Assembly (NCBI GenBank): GCA_002344425.1
Contig: DDTV01000013.1
Coordinates: forward strand, 1-9,396
Direction of reading: 5' to 3'
DNA: 9,396 bases
Origin: Candidatus Falkowbacteria bacterium UBA2355
GTDB taxonomy: Bacteria; Patescibacteriota; Patescibacteriia; Patescibacteriales; Patescibacteriaceae
Made by a program: the position numbers and the translations under genes. How positions within the stretch are numbered: the stretch's first letter is position 1; each line of letters begins with the position of its first letter. Positions 1 to 5,307 of this stretch are shown here, in pieces. Below the pieces are notes generated by a model that saw only the letters and a program-made list of their open reading frames with translations, ran no database searches and was not told the origin of the DNA.

Positions 1-91
1 TCGGGTCCTTTTGTTTCATCCGTTCAATCAAGGCGTCGGCTTTGTCTTTGGCGCCCAGCAAGGTTTTTATTTCAATTTCGAAATTATTCAT
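1..91 (-). CDS. CYTH-domain protein, N-terminal fragment (class IV adenylate cyclase / triphosphatase superfamily)
   Basis: Only the first 30 codons lie in the window; the gene continues past the left edge. The reading starts at the ATG at 91-89 and begins MNNFEIEIKTLLGAKDKA. The E-x-E-x-K signature (Glu5, Glu7, Lys9) close to the N-terminus is the hallmark of CYTH proteins, which bind triphosphate substrates and metal inside a beta tunnel (thiamine triphosphatase, inorganic triphosphatase or class IV adenylate cyclase). The exact substrate cannot be told from this fragment. The start overlaps the last 8 bases of the upstream dCMP deaminase gene, so the two are probably co-transcribed and translationally coupled. 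No Shine-Dalgarno is visible. The family call rests on one short motif in the right place. Confidence 0.6.
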   Translation of the reverse strand, partial: MNNFEIEIKTLLGAKDKADALIERMKQKDP

Positions 92-575
92 GGTTCAGAG
101 TATACTGCCGAGTTTTGACGCCGGCTAATTCAAAAAGTTTTCTCGAAGCGAGCCAAGCATCGCGCTCATGATATTTGTCGCTCAAATAAATTATTTCTTT
201 AATGCCCGCTTGAATAATGGTTTTGGCGCATTCGTTGCAAGGGTAGAGCGTGCAATACATTTTAGCGCCTTCGCATTTCATACTGCTGTTGTAAACAGCG
301 TTTTCTTCGGCATGGACAATGTAGGCGTGTTTGGTTTCCGACAAAACAGGGGAGTCGCCGCTGCGCTTCCATGGCAGTTTATCGCTGTCAATGCCGCGCG
401 GGAAACCGTTATAACCCATTCCCAAAACGACGTTTTTAGAATCAACGATAACGGCGCCGCCCTGGGTTTGCGGATCCTTGGAACGTTGAGCGATAACCTC
501 GGCAATGCGCATGAAGCATTCATCCCAAGATAAGACACCGCTGGTGCGTGGAGTTTCCATATGATTACTATACAT
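84..575 (-). CDS. dCMP deaminase (deoxycytidylate deaminase family)
   Basis: Zinc-dependent cytoplasmic enzyme converting dCMP to dUMP, which feeds dTMP synthesis. Both zinc-site motifs of the cytidine deaminase fold are present: HAEEN at residues 88-92 (His88 as ligand, Glu90 as proton shuttle) and PCNEC at 112-116 (Cys113 and Cys116 as ligands). The following stretch, with IIQAGIKEIIYLSDKYH, closely resembles the dCMP deaminase subfamily rather than tRNA adenosine or riboflavin deaminases. The length of 163 aa is normal. The start is uncertain: Met1 (575) has no Shine-Dalgarno and lies 7 bases from the rplA terminator, whereas Met6 (560) sits six bases after a TATAGT box and could be a leaderless start. 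The gene lies downstream of rplA on the same strand but beyond a terminator, so it probably has its own promoter. The CYTH gene follows with an 8-base overlap. Confidence 0.9.
   Translation of the reverse strand: MYSNHMETPRTSGVLSWDECFMRIAEVIAQRSKDPQTQGGAVIVDSKNVVLGMGYNGFPRGIDSDKLPWKRSGDSPVLSETKHAYIVHAEENAVYNSSMKCEGAKMYCTLYPCNECAKTIIQAGIKEIIYLSDKYHERDAWLASRKLFELAGVKTRQYTLNHE
567..572 (-). promoter_or_regulatory. Candidate -10 box for the dCMP deaminase gene
   Basis: On the minus strand TATAGT is followed by AATCAT and then the internal ATG (Met6) of the deaminase. The spacing of six bases from the -10 hexamer to the ATG is the same as at 4912-4923. It would place the transcript start at about the A of the ATG, giving a leaderless mRNA. 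No convincing -35 box is seen, because that position falls inside the rplA terminator. Weak evidence on its own. Confidence 0.3.
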
Positions 576-581
576 CTTAAC

Positions 582-611
582 AAAAAAAGCTTCCCTGAGG
601 AAGCTCTTTTT
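582..611 (-). terminator. Rho-independent terminator after rplA
   Basis: A perfect 7-bp stem (AGCTTCC / GGAAGCT, 588-605) with a CTGA loop is followed on the minus strand by seven Ts (582-588). On the plus strand it is followed by CTTTTT, so the structure is symmetric and could work in both directions. It lies 19 bases past the rplA stop codon and closes the secE-nusG-rplK-rplA transcript. No plus-strand gene ends here. Confidence 0.85.
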
Positions 612-623
612 AGCTTAGTAAAT

Positions 624-1304
624 TTAGGCTGAAACCTTGATTCCGGGGCCCATAGTCGAACAAATCGTCAAATTCTTCAGGAAGGTTCCTTTGGAGCTTG
701 AGGGCTTGGCCTTCTTGACCGCAGTAATAACTGCCTCCAAATTCTCAGCCAATTTTTGAGAGTCAAAAGATACTTTGCCGATGTTGACGTGAACATTGGC
801 CGTATCGTCGTTTTTGAAACTGATTTTACCCTTTTTCAATTCGGCAATGGCTTGCGCGACGTTAGGAGTAACAGTTTCGTTTTTCGGCGAAGGCATCAAA
901 CCGCGGGTACCGAGAACTTTGGCGATTTGCGCCAAATTTTTCATCAAGGCCGGTTCGGCGACCGCAACTTCAAAATCGGTTTTTTCAGTCTTTTTAATTT
1001 CCGCAATCAAGTCTTCGCCGCCAACGAGATCGGCGCCGGCTTCTTTAGCGGCTTTTTCATTTTCCGGCATAACAAAGGCGGCAATCTTTACTGTCTTGCC
1101 CGTACCGTGCGGCAAGGAAAGAGCAGCGCGAATTTGCTGATCGCCTTTCTTAGTATCAATACCAAGACGAAAATGAGCCTCTACTGAAGCGTCGAACTTG
1201 GTTTTCGAATATTTCTTGACCAGCTCAATCGCCTCGGCAATCGAATAGGTCTTAGAACGGTCAAAGTCAAAGGTGACTTTTTTAACAATCTTTTTTTCTT
1301 TCAT
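624..1304 (-). CDS. rplA: 50S ribosomal protein L1 (uL1)
   Basis: Forms the L1 stalk of the large subunit next to the E site, and commonly acts as a translational repressor of its own mRNA. The 226-aa product has the full L1 layout: an N-terminal half with YSIAEAIELVKKYSKTKFDASVEAHFRLGID, a central domain with GLMPSPKNETVTPN and a C-terminal segment with GTFLKNLTICSTMGPGIKV. The length is close to the usual ~230. The start at 1304 gives MKEKKIVKKV and fits the family; there is no Shine-Dalgarno before it. It is the last gene of the secE-nusG-rplK-rplA operon, 49 bases after rplK, and that gap carries a candidate L1-binding RNA. rplJ and rplL, which follow rplA in many bacteria, are absent; a terminator follows instead. 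Confidence 0.97.
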   Translation of the reverse strand: MKEKKIVKKVTFDFDRSKTYSIAEAIELVKKYSKTKFDASVEAHFRLGIDTKKGDQQIRAALSLPHGTGKTVKIAAFVMPENEKAAKEAGADLVGGEDLIAEIKKTEKTDFEVAVAEPALMKNLAQIAKVLGTRGLMPSPKNETVTPNVAQAIAELKKGKISFKNDDTANVHVNIGKVSFDSQKLAENLEAVITAVKKAKPSSSKGTFLKNLTICSTMGPGIKVSA

Positions 1305-1312
1305 ATGATTTC

Positions 1313-1341
1313 GTGGTAATAGCGCCTTTTAGGGCTCCCAC
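1313..1341 (-). promoter_or_regulatory. Candidate L1-binding autoregulatory RNA site in the rplK-rplA gap
   Basis: On the minus strand the gap contains GTGGGAG, a small inner hairpin (AGCCC / GGCGCT around an A-rich loop), then TATTACCAC. GTGG pairs with CCAC across an asymmetric internal loop. This matches the core of the L1 site in 23S rRNA, which has GGUGGGAG on one strand and AAAUACCACC on the other, and which L1 operator RNAs are known to mimic. It ends eight bases before the rplA ATG, where bound L1 would block initiation. The motif match is direct; regulation is inferred. Confidence 0.7.
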
Positions 1342-1353
1342 AATTAATAATAA

Positions 1354-1782
1354 TTAACCTTTTTTAATTTCAACGCCCATTTGGCGAGCCGTGCCGGCAA
1401 TAATATTGGCGGCGGCGTCGATGTCGCGGGCGTTAAGGTCAGGCAATTTAATAGCAGCAATCTCCTTGAGCTGACTTTCGGTAATGGAACCGACTTTTTT
1501 AGTCAGCGGGGAACCTGAACCTTTTTCTATCTTGGCGTACTTCTTGATCAATTCCGACGCCGGCGGAGTTTTAGTGATAAAGGTATAACTACGATCGGCG
1601 TAAACGGTGATTTCGACCGGTACGACGTCGCCCATCTTATCCTTAGTCGCTTCATTAAACTTTTGACAGAATTCGGAAATGTTCAAGCCGTGCTGACCTA
1701 AAGCCGGACCGACTGGCGGCGCTGGGTTAGCTTGTCCGCCGCGAATCTGCAATTTGATAACTGTGAGAATTTTCTTAGCCAT
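1354..1782 (-). CDS. rplK: 50S ribosomal protein L11 (uL11)
   Basis: Binds the 23S GTPase-associated centre and takes part in factor binding. The 142-aa product has the family's usual length. The N-terminal domain carries the proline-rich linker region IRGGQANPAPPVGPALGQHG (residues 13-32) with NISEFCQKFN after it. The C-terminal RNA-binding domain contains TKTPPASELIKK, KKVGSITESQLKEIA and a C-terminal GTARQMGVEI. The start MAKKILTVIKLQI is standard for the family. It begins 5 bases after the nusG stop and has no Shine-Dalgarno, so translation is probably coupled to nusG. Confidence 0.98.
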   Translation of the reverse strand: MAKKILTVIKLQIRGGQANPAPPVGPALGQHGLNISEFCQKFNEATKDKMGDVVPVEITVYADRSYTFITKTPPASELIKKYAKIEKGSGSPLTKKVGSITESQLKEIAAIKLPDLNARDIDAAANIIAGTARQMGVEIKKG

Positions 1783-1787
1783 ATAAT

Positions 1788-2333
1788 TTAAATTTTCTTA
1801 ATCTGCAAGAAATCAAGTTCCACCGGCGTTTCACGGCCGAACATGGAAAGAAGCACCTTGATTTTACCTTTAGCCTCATCGACCTCGATAACTTTGCCTT
1901 CAAGATTTTTGAAAGGTCCGTCAACGATGCGCACCGGAGAACCTTCCGAAACGTCGATTTGGAATTTAGGTTCTTCAACGCCCATGCGTTTTTGGAGGTC
2001 TTTGATTTCTTCGTCGGAAACCGGCGTCGGAATATTGCCTGTGCCGATGAAACCGGTAACGTTCGGCGTATTGCGAACGGCGTACCAGGAATCGTCGGTA
2101 ACGATCATTTCAACCAGAATGTAGCCGGGAAAGATTTTTTCTTCAATAACTTTGCGTTTGCCGTTATGAATTTTAATCTTTTTTTCTTTGGGAACCAAAA
2201 TATTGAAGATTTTATCTTCCATATCCATTGACTCGACGCGCTGTTGCAAGTTCTCCGCGACGTTTTCTTCATAACCCGAGTAGGTATGAATGACGTACCA
2301 GCGGCGGCCTTGGTTTAAAGTTTGTTTGGCCAT
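1788..2333 (-). CDS. nusG: Transcription termination/antitermination factor NusG
   Basis: Binds the RNA polymerase clamp and links it to Rho or to ribosomal S10. I chose the ATG at 2333-2331 (181 aa, MAKQTLNQGRRWYVIHTYSG), since the NGN domain begins at RRWYVIHTYSGYEENV and family members start just before it. The in-frame ATG at 2360 would add nine residues that overlap the end of secE. The NGN domain spans about residues 10-115, with PGYILVEM and NTPNVTGFIG. A C-terminal KOW domain occupies about 130-181, with GSPVRIVDGPFKNLEGKV. It starts 4 bases after the secE stop and has no Shine-Dalgarno. Confidence 0.96.
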   Translation of the reverse strand: MAKQTLNQGRRWYVIHTYSGYEENVAENLQQRVESMDMEDKIFNILVPKEKKIKIHNGKRKVIEEKIFPGYILVEMIVTDDSWYAVRNTPNVTGFIGTGNIPTPVSDEEIKDLQKRMGVEEPKFQIDVSEGSPVRIVDGPFKNLEGKVIEVDEAKGKIKVLLSMFGRETPVELDFLQIKKI

Positions 2334-2337
2334 AGGA

Positions 2338-2523
2338 TTAACGGTTAATGATCCATTCAACGCCGAGGTTGAACAAATAATCTAGACCGCCCAAAAATAC
2401 GGCTGTCGCCAAACTAGCGGCGATAACCAAAACCGTATAATTATAAGTCTCTTTTTTTGTCGGCCAAGTAACCTTTCTCATTTCGGCGATGGCGCCTTTG
2501 AGATAGTTGATAAGTTTGTCCAT
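2338..2523 (-). CDS. secE: Preprotein translocase subunit SecE
   Basis: Small essential subunit clamping SecY in the SecYEG channel. The product is 61 aa when started at the ATG at 2523. It has the single-TM bacterial form: an amphipathic cytoplasmic helix with the conserved EMRKVTWPTKKET segment (about residues 14-26), followed by one transmembrane helix (about 30-55). A longer in-frame start at 2661 is rejected because it would translate the promoter and leader hairpin and lacks SecE similarity. No Shine-Dalgarno is seen before the ATG. First gene of the secE-nusG-rplK-rplA operon, an order widespread in bacteria. Confidence 0.95.
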   Translation of the reverse strand: MDKLINYLKGAIAEMRKVTWPTKKETYNYTVLVIAASLATAVFLGGLDYLFNLGVEWIINR

Positions 2524-2535
2524 ATATAATGGTTT

Positions 2536-2557
2536 AAAAAACAGCCCGCGCGGGCCA
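2536..2557 (-). terminator. Terminator-like hairpin in the secE leader (possible attenuator)
   Basis: On the minus strand the perfect palindrome GCCCGCGCGGGC (2544-2555) folds into a GC-rich hairpin, with two flanking G-U pairs possible, and is followed by TG and six Ts (2541-2536). It lies between the predicted secE promoter and the secE ATG, so a transcript from that promoter would have to pass it. The stem is only 4-6 bp around a GCGC loop, so its termination efficiency is unclear. Alternatively it is the terminator of a former upstream gene. Confidence 0.5.
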
Positions 2558-2570
2558 TTTGGATATCCAC

Positions 2571-2600
2571 ATAATACCAAGGAAGCCAGATAAAAGTCAA
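2571..2600 (-). promoter_or_regulatory. Sigma70-type promoter for the secE-nusG-rplK-rplA operon
   Basis: On the minus strand a TTGACT -35 box (2600-2595) is separated by 18 bases from a TATTAT -10 box (2576-2571). Each is one mismatch from consensus. Transcription would begin near 2564, leaving a leader of about 40 bases before secE that contains the GC-rich hairpin. Confidence 0.65.
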
Positions 2601-2605
2601 GGATA

Positions 2606-2634
2606 TTGACATATACTAGGAAATATGGTAAAAA
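2606..2634 (+). promoter_or_regulatory. Candidate promoter for the repeat-protein gene
   Basis: A consensus TTGACA (2606-2611) lies 17 bases before TAAAAA (2629-2634), a weak -10. It is back to back with the -35 of the secE promoter. The spacing is good and the -10 is poor, so this is only a candidate. A start near 2641 would leave a leader of roughly 50 bases before the ATG. Confidence 0.3.
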
Positions 2635-2682
2635 TTCGGTATTAAAACGCAATATTAACAATTTAATTAAACTAAAAACCCG

Positions 2683-2688
2683 AGGAGG
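2683..2688 (+). promoter_or_regulatory. Strong Shine-Dalgarno AGGAGG
   Basis: AGGAGG sits five bases before the ATG at 2694, inside GAGGAGGGG, and fixes the start of the repeat-protein gene. It is the only clear Shine-Dalgarno before any gene in the window. Confidence 0.85.
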
Positions 2689-2693
2689 GGAAG

Positions 2694-4847
2694 ATGAAAA
2701 AAATAACTATTTTGCTTCTTTCAGTTTTATTATTGAACGTGTGTTCGACGAGAATAATGGCTCAATGGATACAGCAGGGACCAAGTGGAGGGGGACAAAT
2801 AAATTCCATTATTACAATTAATTCAAATATGTACGCATGTACAGATGCATCCGGCATATTTTTAAGCACTAATAGTGGAGACAGCTGGTCGGCAATCAAT
2901 AATGGATTATCAGATCGCTCTATATATTGTGTTATAAAGTCTGGATTAGATTTATTTGCAGGAACGGGATATGGATTTTCTGATTACGGTGTTTACAAAA
3001 GTACAAATGGGGGCACTAGCTGGGTTGTTTCTAATAGTGGTTTGCCAAATAATACAGCGATTCTTAGTTTGTTCGTTTCAGGAACAAAGATTTTCGCCGG
3101 AACTAGTTCCCGAGGAATGTTTGTAAGCACAAATAATGGTGCAGATTGGTATTTGGCTAATAATGGAATAAGCGAATTTTCTTCAGTGCACTCCATAATT
3201 TCATTGGGAGCAGACCTCTATGCTGCTGGCGGGGGTATTTATAGAAGTACGAACAATGGTTTGAATTGGTTATCTGTGAGTACTTTAAGCACGGTATATA
3301 GCTTGGTTAGCTTGGGGTCAAATTTATTTGCAGCGACATACTATAACGGAGTTTATATTAGTACTAATAATGGTGCTAACTGGGTAACCGTCAATTCTGG
3401 CTTGCCTAGCTTTCCTGTAAATTCACTAATGGCAGTGGGGACAACACTTTTTGCAGCTCTAGACAGCAGCGGAGTTTTTAAGACCACTAATAGCGGCGCA
3501 AATTGGTTACCTGTAAGAGACGGACTTCCGAGCAATAGTTATGGTAAAAGTCTTGGTTCGGTAAACTCAAATATTTTTGTAGGAGTTAACGTATTGTCAT
3601 ACATTGGAGGGGGTGTTTATAGAAGCAGCAATGCGGGGGTTAATTGGATTGAATCAAGCGCTGGATTGACTGGTCATAGAATTGAGTCGATAGGAGCTAA
3701 TCAGACCAATATTTTAGCAGGCACAAGAGGGAATGGATTATACCTTAGTACAGATAATGGATTCAATTGGACTGCAAAGAATAATGGTTTAGCGCCTAAT
3801 TCAACCGTACAATCAATAATTTTTATAGGTACAAATATTTTTATTGGAACCAACGAAAATTATGAAAACTCAATTAATAGTGTATATTTAAGTACAAATA
3901 ATGCTGAAACATGGTCATCGGTTAGCAATGGTTTGCCCATTAATGCTGGGGTTAATGCGTTAATAGCGGTAGGATCAAATATTTTTGCCGGGACGTCTAA
4001 TGGTAGCGGCATATATATGTCTAATAATGGTGGAGGTAGTTGGATTGCAGTTAATAATGGTTTACCACCAAATATTACTGTATGGTCATTCGCCGCTATT
4101 AGTCCCTATATTTTTGCTGGCAGCCGGAATAATAATGGAAAAGTATTTAGAAGTTCAAATAACGGTACAAGCTGGGAGACAATGGGTAATGGGTTGATAA
4201 ATAATAATAACAATGAGGTACGAGCATTAACGGTTTTAGGAACTGACGTATATGCCGCCTGTGATAATAATGAGGGTGTCTACAAGACAAGTAATTTCGG
4301 TGTTAATTGGTTTGCTGTTAATAATGGTATAACCACCAACCCATCAATGACCTCACTCACAGTAGCAGGTTCAAATGTTATTGCCGGATGCAGTAAAGGA
4401 TTATTCATTACTACAAATGGCGGTTTAAGTTGGACAGCTAAAAATGAAGGCTTTCATTCTTTATTTGTAAATTCATTATTAGTTAAGGGTGACTATGTTT
4501 TCTCCGGTATGTTTAACGAATCTGTCTGGAGGCGTCCATTATCTCAGGTTATCGGTATCCAGCAAATCTCATCTCAGATTCCTAAAGTATTTTCCTTAAA
4601 GCAAAATTATCCCAATCCTTTCAACCCTTCGACTAATATCAAGTTTGATATTGTGAAGAGCGGAAAGGTGAGTCTCACTATCTTCGACATGCTCGGAAGA
4701 AAAGTTGAAACTTTGTTCAGTCAGGAGCTTTCGGCCGGCACATATTCCGCCGACTGGAACGCTTCGCATTACTCGAGCGGAATCTATTTCTATAAATTAG
4801 AAAGCGATGATTTCGTTCAAACGAAAAAAATGATCTTTATAAAATAA
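2694..4847 (+). CDS. Secreted BNR/YCF48-like beta-propeller repeat protein with T9SS C-terminal sorting domain
   Basis: 717 aa. Residues 1-23 are a Sec signal peptide (KK, hydrophobic core, likely cleavage after IMA). Residues about 34-615 hold 13 repeats of about 42 aa with the pattern G-(V/I)-(Y/F)-x-S-T-N-x-G-x-x-W-x-x-x-N-N-G-L, then S-L-x-x-x-G-x-x-(I/L)-F-A-G-T, typical of Asp-box/YCF48-like propellers. The repeats close with VWRRPLSQ, then a linker. Residues 634-717 form a type IX secretion sorting domain (QNYPNPFNPSTNIKF, IFDMLGRKVETL, SGIYFYKLE, KKMIFIK) of the form seen in Ignavibacteria and Bacteroidota. In such bacteria the protein would cross the outer membrane and be surface-attached or released; its ligand is unknown. 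It is alone on its strand here, AT-rich, poor in CpG compared with its neighbours and has a strong Shine-Dalgarno. It looks acquired, or joined by misassembly, because CPR cells are not known to have an outer membrane or T9SS. Confidence 0.9.
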   Translation: MKKITILLLSVLLLNVCSTRIMAQWIQQGPSGGGQINSIITINSNMYACTDASGIFLSTNSGDSWSAINNGLSDRSIYCVIKSGLDLFAGTGYGFSDYGVYKSTNGGTSWVVSNSGLPNNTAILSLFVSGTKIFAGTSSRGMFVSTNNGADWYLANNGISEFSSVHSIISLGADLYAAGGGIYRSTNNGLNWLSVSTLSTVYSLVSLGSNLFAATYYNGVYISTNNGANWVTVNSGLPSFPVNSLMAVGTTLFAALDSSGVFKTTNSGANWLPVRDGLPSNSYGKSLGSVNSNIFVGVNVLSYIGGGVYRSSNAGVNWIESSAGLTGHRIESIGANQTNILAGTRGNGLYLSTDNGFNWTAKNNGLAPNSTVQSIIFIGTNIFIGTNENYENSINSVYLSTNNAETWSSVSNGLPINAGVNALIAVGSNIFAGTSNGSGIYMSNNGGGSWIAVNNGLPPNITVWSFAAISPYIFAGSRNNNGKVFRSSNNGTSWETMGNGLINNNNNEVRALTVLGTDVYAACDNNEGVYKTSNFGVNWFAVNNGITTNPSMTSLTVAGSNVIAGCSKGLFITTNGGLSWTAKNEGFHSLFVNSLLVKGDYVFSGMFNESVWRRPLSQVIGIQQISSQIPKVFSLKQNYPNPFNPSTNIKFDIVKSGKVSLTIFDMLGRKVETLFSQELSAGTYSADWNASHYSSGIYFYKLESDDFVQTKKMIFIK
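2793..4530 (+). repeat. Coding tandem repeats, 13 degenerate units of about 120-150 bp
   Basis: DNA similar to AGTACAAATAATGGTGCTAA-type cores followed by a TGG codon recurs 13 times inside the gene, one for each W-containing propeller blade (for example near 2868, 3000, 3127, 3244, 3360, 3480, 3745, 3892 and 4018). Units have diverged at the DNA level, so recent amplification is not indicated. Confidence 0.8.
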
Positions 4848-4862
4848 GCAAATAGTAACTTT

Positions 4863-4899
4863 GAGGCCTGTCATTTAATATGACGGGCTTCTTTTTTTT
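4863..4899 (+). terminator. Rho-independent terminator after the repeat-protein gene
   Basis: A stem of up to 12 bp (GAGGCCTGTCAT pairing with ATGACGGGCTTC, two G-U pairs) with a TTAAT loop is followed by eight Ts (4892-4899). It begins 15 bases after the stop codon. It works only in the plus direction, since no T tract lies on the other side, and separates the repeat-protein gene from the following cluster. Confidence 0.9.
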
Positions 4900-4911
4900 C
4901 CCAAAAATAGG

Positions 4912-4917
4912 TATAAT
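4912..4917 (+). promoter_or_regulatory. Consensus -10 box abutting the membrane-protein gene (leaderless promoter candidate)
   Basis: A perfect TATAAT at 4912-4917 is followed by six bases and the ATG at 4924. Transcription would begin at or next to the A of the ATG, leaving no room for a Shine-Dalgarno. The -35 position (about 4889-4894, TTCTTT) matches consensus poorly and overlaps the terminator T tract. Confidence 0.55.
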
Positions 4918-4923
4918 TCAGGC

Positions 4924-5307
4924 ATGACTCTGACTAACACCTTAGCCGACGCCGGCAAAATCTTCGTCCAGTTTATCTGGGATCTTTTGTATTTTCCGCT
5001 GTGGTGGTATTCGCGCGGACTTTGGGGCGTTATCCAATGGGTTGGGCACTTTCTAAATCGTAAACTAGCTTCGACCGGCGTGCTGGTTTGGCTTAAGAAT
5101 CTTTTTACGCCGATGTTCGGACAACGCGACATCGCCGGCAAATTAATCAGTTTTGTCGTGCGTTGCGTACAAATCGTGGTCCGTTCAATTGTGATGTGTT
5201 TTTGGATAGCCTTTGCTTTAGCCGCTTTAGCGGCCTGGCTTATCGCTCCGATTTTTATTTTATATCAACTGGCCTTTCAGCTTGGATTTTTTGATACTCA
5301 GTTATGA
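4924..5307 (+). CDS. Small conserved-looking integral membrane protein upstream of the ClpC-like ATPase
   Basis: 127 aa, not assignable to a characterised family. It is strongly hydrophobic and aromatic, with two membrane blocks. The first (about residues 13-43) is rich in Trp and Phe (FIWDLLYFPLWWYSRG). The second (about 74-118) is long enough for two helices, broken by Pro109. Between them lies a polar, basic segment containing LFTPMFGQRDIAGKLISF. Its stop overlaps the start of the ATPase gene in an ATGA arrangement, which argues for translational coupling and a shared complex. I infer a membrane partner, anchor or substrate channel for the ATPase. The start follows a TATAAT box by six bases and has no Shine-Dalgarno. 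Confidence 0.8.
   Translation: MTLTNTLADAGKIFVQFIWDLLYFPLWWYSRGLWGVIQWVGHFLNRKLASTGVLVWLKNLFTPMFGQRDIAGKLISFVVRCVQIVVRSIVMCFWIAFALAALAAWLIAPIFILYQLAFQLGFFDTQL

Noticed and set aside
168..533. 121-codon plus-strand frame opposite the dCMP deaminase
   Set aside because: The zinc-site motifs prove the minus-strand reading.
756..1187. Open frames of 143 and 114 codons on the plus strand within rplA
   Set aside because: They are antisense to clear L1 coding sequence and their products look like reverse-complement artefacts.
2334..2360. Nine-codon N-terminal extension of NusG
   Set aside because: It overlaps secE, and the ATG at 2333 gives the normal family start.
2478..2558. 26-codon leader frame (ATG at 2558, minus) overlapping secE
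   Set aside because: It begins within the palindrome and has no ribosome site or recognisable regulatory codon run; it is kept only as a remark on the attenuator.
2524..2661. N-terminal extension of SecE by 46 codons
   Set aside because: It would run through the promoter and GC hairpin, and SecE homology begins at MDKLINYLKG.
2524..2693. Possible tRNA gene upstream of secE, as occurs in many genomes
   Set aside because: No cloverleaf, T-loop or anticodon arm could be found on either strand.
2708..2746. Lipoprotein signal in the propeller protein (Cys17)
   Set aside because: The residue before Cys17 is Val, not Gly/Ala/Ser, and a better signal peptidase I site follows at IMA.
2606..2821. 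71-codon plus-strand frame overlapping the start of the propeller gene
   Set aside because: It is out of frame with the signal peptide and covers the Shine-Dalgarno; there is no coding evidence.
2590..4900. Transposon or insertion-sequence boundaries around the propeller gene
   Set aside because: I found no terminal inverted repeats, target duplication or integrase gene, so no mobile element is claimed.
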